DNA from: Firmicutes bacterium UBA2116
GTDB taxonomy: Bacteria > Bacillota > Clostridia > Tissierellales > Sedimentibacteraceae
Reading direction: 5' to 3'
Assembly: GCA_002331025.1 (NCBI GenBank)
Contig: DCYG01000011.1
Location: 1 to 18,975, forward strand
DNA length: 18,975 bases
Shown: positions 15,147 through 18,975 of the stretch, in pieces
Layout: every line of letters starts with the position of its first letter
Numbering within the stretch: position 1 is the first letter of the stretch
Program-made: the position numbers and the translations under genes
Notes under the pieces: generated by a model
Databases searched by the model: none
What the model was told of the DNA's origin: nothing
Seen by the model: the letters and a program-made list of their open reading frames with translations, nothing else

Positions 15147-15187
15147 TTGCGAGTTGCATACCGTTTAACCCATTAATTTTTATTTTT
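15139..15187 (+). terminator. Terminator after the sigma-54 activator gene
   Basis: TTAATGGGTT (15139-15148) pairs perfectly over 10 bp with AACCCATTAA (15167-15176). An 18-nt loop separates the arms, and T-rich sequence (five T, A, five T) follows. The large loop makes it less canonical. It would insulate the regulator operon from iorAB-buk. Confidence 0.68.
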
Positions 15188-15207
15188 ATTGATTATTTTA
15201 TCCTCGA

Positions 15208-15222
15208 AACATTTAAAGTGTT
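15208..15222 (+). promoter_or_regulatory. Imperfect dyad, candidate activator binding site
   Basis: AACATTTAAAGTGTT is a near-palindrome with perfect AACA/TGTT ends. Its centre is about 77 bp upstream of the predicted sigma-54 transcription start, the usual distance for an enhancer-binding protein site. A second AT-only palindrome, TATTTAAATA, lies at 15246-15255. Assignment to the neighbouring activator is inference. Confidence 0.4.
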
Positions 15223-15265
15223 GAAATTATCTGATTTAATAAAAATATTTAAATACTAAAAATTA

Positions 15266-15281
15266 TGGCATAAAAAATGCA
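15266..15281 (+). promoter_or_regulatory. Sigma-54 (-24/-12) promoter of iorAB-buk
   Basis: TGGCATAAAAAATGCA has the GG of the -24 element and the GC of the -12 element at exactly the spacing of the consensus TGGCACG-N4-TTGCW, and keeps TGGCA and TGCA. Transcription would begin near 15292, about 98 nt before the iorA start. I saw no convincing sigma-A promoter in the same interval. Confidence 0.85.
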
Positions 15282-15389
15282 TATATGTTTATAGTATTAT
15301 GTCTTTTTGTATGTCTTATTTTGTAATAATATGGGACAGCTTAAAGATGGAAGTAGGTACTTTATAAATGATTTGAAGGAGGATACAAA

Positions 15390-17165
15390 TTGAAAAAGTT
15401 ATTGACAGGAAATGAAGCGATAGCACTTGGCGCATACGAAGCCGGTGTTCATTACGCTTCGGCATATCCAGGTACTCCAAGTACTGAAATTCTCGAAAAT
15501 ATAGCTCCTTATAAAGAGATAGTTGCAGAATGGGCTCCAAATGAAAAGGTTGCGGTTGAATCAGCGGTAGGTGCGTGCTACGCAGGTGCAAGAAGTTTGA
15601 CAGCTATGAAGCATGTTGGTTTAAACGTTGCTGCCGACCCTTTTTTCACCATGGGATACACAGGTGTAAACGGTGGTATGGTACTGATAAGCGCTGACGA
15701 CCCAGGTATGCATTCGTCACAAAACGAACAGGATAACAGATATTATGCAAGAATGGCAAAGGTTGCAATGGTTGAGCCGGCAGACAGTCAGGAATGCAAG
15801 GACATGGTTATTAAGGCCATGGAAATAAGTGAAAAATATGATACATTAGTAATGATAAGAATGACAACCAGAGTATGTCACAGTAAGTCGGTTGTTGAAG
15901 TCGGTGAAAGAACAGAGGTTCCTATTAAGCCGTATAAAAAAGATACAAGTAAATATTTTATTGCTCCTGCGGTTGCAAAGCAATTACACTTAGTAGTTGA
16001 GAGAAAGCTTGTAGAATTAGAGAAATTTTCTAATGAAACAGATTTAAACTTTATTGAATGGAATGACAAGAAAATAGGCGTTATATCTTCCGGAGTGGCA
16101 TACAATTATGCCAGAGAAGTATTCGGAGATTCCGCTTCTTATTTAAAAATCGGTTTTTCATTTCCTCTTCCGATGGAAAAAATTAAAAAGTTTGCGGAAG
16201 AAGTTGAAACATTATACGTAATAGAAGAATTAGAACCGTTCATGGAAGAACAAATCAGAGCGGCAGGGATAAACTGCATCGGAAAGGACAAAATCCCCAA
16301 CACATGGGAATTAAATCCTGATATAGTTGAAAAATCATTGCTTGGAACGCAAAAGCCTACGATAGATTATGATAAAAATGTAGCTGTCGGAAGACCTCCT
16401 ACATTGTGTGCGGGATGTCCTCACAGAGGATTTTTCTATGAATTATCAAAGAGAAAGAATGTAATGATAACAGGCGATATAGGCTGCTACACATTGGGCG
16501 GTACGGAACCGTTAAATGCGATGGATACCGTTGTATGCATGGGTGCCAGCATAAGTATGGCCCACGGAGCTAAAAAGGTATTCGAAAAGAATAATGACGA
16601 CAAACGTCTGGTTGCCGTAATAGGTGATTCAACATTCTTCCATTCGGGAATGACAAGTTTGTTAGACGTAGTATATAACAAAAGCAACACTGTTACATGC
16701 ATACTTGACAACAGAATAACGGCTATGACCGGTCATCAGGAAAATCCGGGAACGGGATTCTCTCTTCAGGGAGATGAAGCCCAGATAACCGATATTGAAA
16801 CTATCGTTAAAGCTTTGGGTATCAAGCACGTAAAAACAATAAACCCGTTAAGAAGAGAAGCTATGAAGGAAGCTATGGATTGGGCATTTGCACTTAATGA
16901 ACCATCGGTTGTAATTACAAGATATCCTTGTGCGCTTAAGAAGTATTCTGAACAGGATATAGAAGAATTCGGACCGATACAAGGTGTTTGTGAAGTAGAT
17001 CAGGAAATATGCATAGGATGTAAGGCATGTGCAAGAACAGGTTGTCCTGCAATTCACTTCCAGCATGAAATAAAAAAATCATATATAAATGAAGCTCAAT
17101 GTGTAGGCTGTGAATTGTGCATGCAGGTCTGTCCTGTAAAAGCTATCAGTAAGGTAGGTGTTTAA
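15390..17165 (+). CDS. iorA: Indolepyruvate:ferredoxin oxidoreductase, alpha subunit
   Basis: The catalytic subunit oxidatively decarboxylates arylpyruvates (from Trp, Phe, Tyr transamination) to aryl-acetyl-CoA and reduces ferredoxin. It has 591 residues, the usual length. The N-terminal pyrimidine-binding half opens with LLTGNEAIALGAYEAG and contains YPGTPSTEI and DDPGMHSSQNEQD. The thiamine-pyrophosphate half has CAGCPHRGFFYEL, GDIGCYTLGG (from residue 362) and IGDSTFFHSGMTSLLDVVYN. The C-terminal ferredoxin domain has two 4Fe-4S motifs: CIGCKACARTGCP (541-553) and CVGCELCMQVCP. The start is TTG 15390, supported by AAGGAGG (15376-15382) 7 nt upstream. It follows a sigma-54 promoter and is the first gene of an iorA-iorB-buk operon. 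Specificity for aromatic versus other 2-oxo acids cannot be settled from the sequence. Confidence 0.96.
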   Translation: MKKLLTGNEAIALGAYEAGVHYASAYPGTPSTEILENIAPYKEIVAEWAPNEKVAVESAVGACYAGARSLTAMKHVGLNVAADPFFTMGYTGVNGGMVLISADDPGMHSSQNEQDNRYYARMAKVAMVEPADSQECKDMVIKAMEISEKYDTLVMIRMTTRVCHSKSVVEVGERTEVPIKPYKKDTSKYFIAPAVAKQLHLVVERKLVELEKFSNETDLNFIEWNDKKIGVISSGVAYNYAREVFGDSASYLKIGFSFPLPMEKIKKFAEEVETLYVIEELEPFMEEQIRAAGINCIGKDKIPNTWELNPDIVEKSLLGTQKPTIDYDKNVAVGRPPTLCAGCPHRGFFYELSKRKNVMITGDIGCYTLGGTEPLNAMDTVVCMGASISMAHGAKKVFEKNNDDKRLVAVIGDSTFFHSGMTSLLDVVYNKSNTVTCILDNRITAMTGHQENPGTGFSLQGDEAQITDIETIVKALGIKHVKTINPLRREAMKEAMDWAFALNEPSVVITRYPCALKKYSEQDIEEFGPIQGVCEVDQEICIGCKACARTGCPAIHFQHEIKKSYINEAQCVGCELCMQVCPVKAISKVGV

Positions 17166-17167
17166 TT

Positions 17168-17740
17168 ATGAAGATTAAGAATATATTATTAGTCGGCGTT
17201 GGCGGTCAGGGAACGATACTCGTAAGTAAAATATTATCAACAGGTCTTTTACAGGCAGGATATGACGTTAAAATGTCCGAAATTCACGGAATGGCACAAA
17301 GAGGCGGAAGTGTTTCTACACAGGTAAGATATGGTGAAAAGGTTCACTCACCTATTATAGGAATCGGAGATGCGGATATATTGGTTTCATTTGAAACGAT
17401 GGAATCAATTAGATGGCTGGAATTCTTAAAGCCTGACGGAATAGCCGTTATAAATGAACATGAAATACCTTCGGCACCGATACTTTCAGGAAAGATTGCT
17501 TATCCGAAAGGAGTAATCGAAGCAATAGGTGAAAAGGTAAATACAAAGGTTATAAATGCAGCAGAAATTTCCGAAAAATTAGGCAACACAAAGGTAATGA
17601 ACGTAGTGCTTTTAGGAGCTCTGATAAAATCGATGAATTTAAACGATATAGATTGGGAAAGCATAATAAAAGACTTGGTTAAGGATAAATTTGTGGAAAT
17701 AAATATTAAAGCTTTAAATGCTGGGATGGAAGCAGTATAA
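17168..17740 (+). CDS. iorB: Indolepyruvate:ferredoxin oxidoreductase, beta subunit
   Basis: The gamma-type (POR-gamma fold) partner of IorA has 190 residues, typical for IorB. Diagnostic blocks are NILLVGVGGQGTILVSKIL at the N-terminus, SEIHGMAQRGGSVSTQVRYG and IGIGDADILVSFETMESIRWL. The gene starts 2 nt after the iorA stop codon, and its ribosome binding site AGGTG (17156-17160) lies in the iorA end, so translation is probably coupled and the subunits are made in equal amounts. It is intact. A long hairpin follows before buk. Confidence 0.96.
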   Translation: MKIKNILLVGVGGQGTILVSKILSTGLLQAGYDVKMSEIHGMAQRGGSVSTQVRYGEKVHSPIIGIGDADILVSFETMESIRWLEFLKPDGIAVINEHEIPSAPILSGKIAYPKGVIEAIGEKVNTKVINAAEISEKLGNTKVMNVVLLGALIKSMNLNDIDWESIIKDLVKDKFVEINIKALNAGMEAV

Positions 17741-17753
17741 TTAAATTAAGGTA

Positions 17754-17792
17754 ACCTGCCGTTAAAGTGCCATGTTTTACTTAACGGCAGGT
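17754..17792 (+). other. Strong inter-cistronic hairpin without T-run, iorB-buk
   Basis: ACCTGCCGTTAA (17754-17765) pairs perfectly with TTAACGGCAGGT (17781-17792). GT/AC adds two more pairs after a bulged A, leaving a loop of about 10 nt. AAGCCC, not a T-run, follows, so it does not resemble a terminator. It may be an mRNA processing or stability element or a partial attenuator. Confidence 0.85.
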
Positions 17793-17826
17793 AAGCCCTT
17801 ATAAAAAAATATTGAGTGAGGAAGTT

Positions 17827-18894
17827 ATGAGCTATAAAATTTTGGCTATAAATCCAGGTTCAACCTCGACAAAAATCGCTTTGTACGAGGATGAAAAAGA
17901 AATATTCGTAAAGACATTGGATCATCCTATAGAACTGATTGATTCATTTGATAACGTAGAAGATCAATTACAAATGAGACAAGATGTCGTTATGTCTTTT
18001 TTAAAAGAAAAAAATTTTGATGTAAAAGAATTGTCGGCAGTCGTTGCAAGAGGAGGGATGCTTCCCCCTGTGAAATCAGGAGCTTACACTATCAATGATT
18101 TAATGATTGACCGAGTTGAAAAACGCCCCGTTATGGAGCATGCATCAAACCTTGCCGCACCCATTGCTTACGGTATAGCAAAGGAAGTGGGAATACCTTC
18201 GTTTATTTATGATTCAGTTATGACGGATGAGCTCCTTGACATAGCAAGAATTTCAGGATCTCCGGATATTCCCAGAACAAGTGCGAGCCACGTTCTTAAT
18301 ACGAGAGCAATGGCTATAAAGTATGCTAAAAGCAAGGGCAAAAGATACGATGAATTGAATATTATAGTGGCTCATTTAGGCGGCGGAATATCTATTAACA
18401 TACATTCGGGAGGAAAAATCGTTGATTTGGTTTCTGATGACGAAGGACCGTTTTCGCCGGAAAGAGCAGGAAGAGTGCCCTGCAGGGAGCTTATAAATCT
18501 TTGCTATTCAGGCAAGTATGACAAAAAAACCATGCATAGAAAATTAAGAGGAAACGGCGGCTTAAGAGCATATTTAAACACAATTGATGCAAGAGAAGTT
18601 GAGTCAATGATTAATGCAGGCAATGAGGAAGCTAAGCTTATTTATGAAGCGATGGCATATCAGATTGCCAAAGGAATAGGTGATCTCGCAACCGTTGTTA
18701 ACGGAGAGGTAGATGTCATCATATTGACCGGAGGTATTTCTTATTCTAAGATGCTTACATCATGGATAAAGCAAAGAGTATCCTTTATAGCTCCCGTTGA
18801 AATAATGGCTGGGGAAAATGAAATGGAAGCACTTGCCTATGGAGCTTTGAGAGTTTTAAGAGGTGAGGAAGCTTCAAAGGAATACACAGAATAA
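17827..18894 (+). CDS. buk: Butyrate kinase / branched-chain fatty acid kinase
   Basis: Buk transfers phosphate between acyl-phosphate and ADP, making ATP in the fermentation direction. It has 355 residues, the exact family size, and belongs to the acetokinase fold: ILAINPGSTSTKIALYEDE (phosphate 1 motif), VARGGMLPPVKSGAY, PSFIYDSVMTDEL, ISGSPDIPRTSASHVLN, IIVAHLGGGISI and VDVIILTGGISYSKML. I chose ATG 17827 with GAGG (17818-17821) upstream; the in-frame TTG at 17812 has no ribosome binding site. It follows iorAB by 86 nt with no promoter in between, so it probably uses the sigma-54 promoter despite the intervening hairpin. The phosphotransacylase normally paired with Buk is not in the window. 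The acyl substrate may be branched-chain or aromatic rather than butyryl (inference). Confidence 0.95.
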   Translation: MSYKILAINPGSTSTKIALYEDEKEIFVKTLDHPIELIDSFDNVEDQLQMRQDVVMSFLKEKNFDVKELSAVVARGGMLPPVKSGAYTINDLMIDRVEKRPVMEHASNLAAPIAYGIAKEVGIPSFIYDSVMTDELLDIARISGSPDIPRTSASHVLNTRAMAIKYAKSKGKRYDELNIIVAHLGGGISINIHSGGKIVDLVSDDEGPFSPERAGRVPCRELINLCYSGKYDKKTMHRKLRGNGGLRAYLNTIDAREVESMINAGNEEAKLIYEAMAYQIAKGIGDLATVVNGEVDVIILTGGISYSKMLTSWIKQRVSFIAPVEIMAGENEMEALAYGALRVLRGEEASKEYTE

Positions 18895-18910
18895 AATAGA
18901 TCGATTAAAA

Positions 18911-18975
18911 CGCCCGCCTGCTTCGTTGCCGCTGAGCCGGTCAATCCTCACGTATGTCTAATACGCTGCGGTTGC
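18911..18975 (+). repeat. GC-rich intergenic repeat-like sequence at right edge
   Basis: The last 65 bp are far richer in GC than the rest of the window and contain no gene start. CGTAT (18951-18955) pairs with ATACG (18961-18965), and CAATC (18942-18946) pairs with GGTTG (18970-18974) outside it, so this is probably one arm of a larger palindromic repeat continuing past the edge. I believe similar blocks occur between genes in other Clostridia, but cannot verify it. Confidence 0.45.

Noticed and set aside
15123..15176. TTAATGGG tandem repeat as a CRISPR-like or telomere-like array
   Set aside because: There are only three adjoining octamers with no spacers, and they form the arm of a terminator hairpin.
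17812..17826. TTG at 17812 as the start of buk
   Set aside because: No ribosome binding site precedes it, while ATG 17827 has GAGG 5 nt upstream and gives the standard MSYKILAINPGS N-terminus.

Overview
The window is an AT-rich chromosomal stretch from a spore-forming, probably amino-acid-fermenting member of the Clostridia (low-GC Firmicutes). The evidence is SpoVG and SpoVT, the purR-spoVG-glmU-pth-mfd-spoVT order known from Bacillus and Clostridium, strong AGGAGG-type ribosome binding sites, TATAAT promoters and T-run terminators, and an indolepyruvate:ferredoxin oxidoreductase plus butyrate kinase module. A genus cannot be fixed from sequence reading alone; a Sedimentibacter/Tissierella-like organism would fit. 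All genes lie on the + strand. I see no tRNA, rRNA, CRISPR array, phage or transposase gene.

Layout. (1) 1-658: the 3' part of an ABC transporter ATPase, cut by the window edge and followed by a terminator. (2) 780-2393: an Asp/Glu-type racemase and an EamA-family (DMT) transporter, in an apparent two-gene operon behind an extended -10 promoter. (3) 2433-11240: the conserved housekeeping/sporulation block purR, spoVG, glmU, pth, mfd, a PrsA/SurA-like lipoprotein foldase and spoVT. The prs gene that sits between glmU and pth in B. subtilis is absent. This block has internal promoters (purR, spoVG, glmU, spoVT), terminators after spoVG and spoVT, a structured glmU leader, a GC-rich repeat-like element (about 3729-3818) and a dispersed palindromic repeat (5996-6055) between pth and mfd. 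(4) 11321-15187: a perfect-consensus sigma-A promoter drives a beta-CASP metallo-beta-lactamase-fold ribonuclease and, 3 nt later, a sigma-54 activator (PAS, AAA+ with GAFTGA, and a winged-helix-like C-terminus). A terminator made from tandem TTAATGGG repeats follows. (5) 15208-18894: a -24/-12 sigma-54 promoter and an upstream dyad, then iorA, iorB and buk, with a strong T-less hairpin between iorB and buk.

How the parts fit together. The most informative reading is that the activator at 13052-15118 switches on the neighbouring iorAB-buk operon through the sigma-54 site at 15266-15281. The operon would turn 2-oxo acids from aromatic (or related) amino acids into acyl-CoA plus reduced ferredoxin, and Buk would make ATP from the acyl-phosphate. 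A phosphotransacylase is needed in between and is not in the window. This parallels the sigma-54-controlled bkd operon of B. subtilis, which also carries buk. The components belong to known families. The new part, if any, is the regulatory pairing: the atypical activator, the co-transcribed RNase and the inter-cistronic hairpin. The rest of the window is conserved housekeeping DNA.
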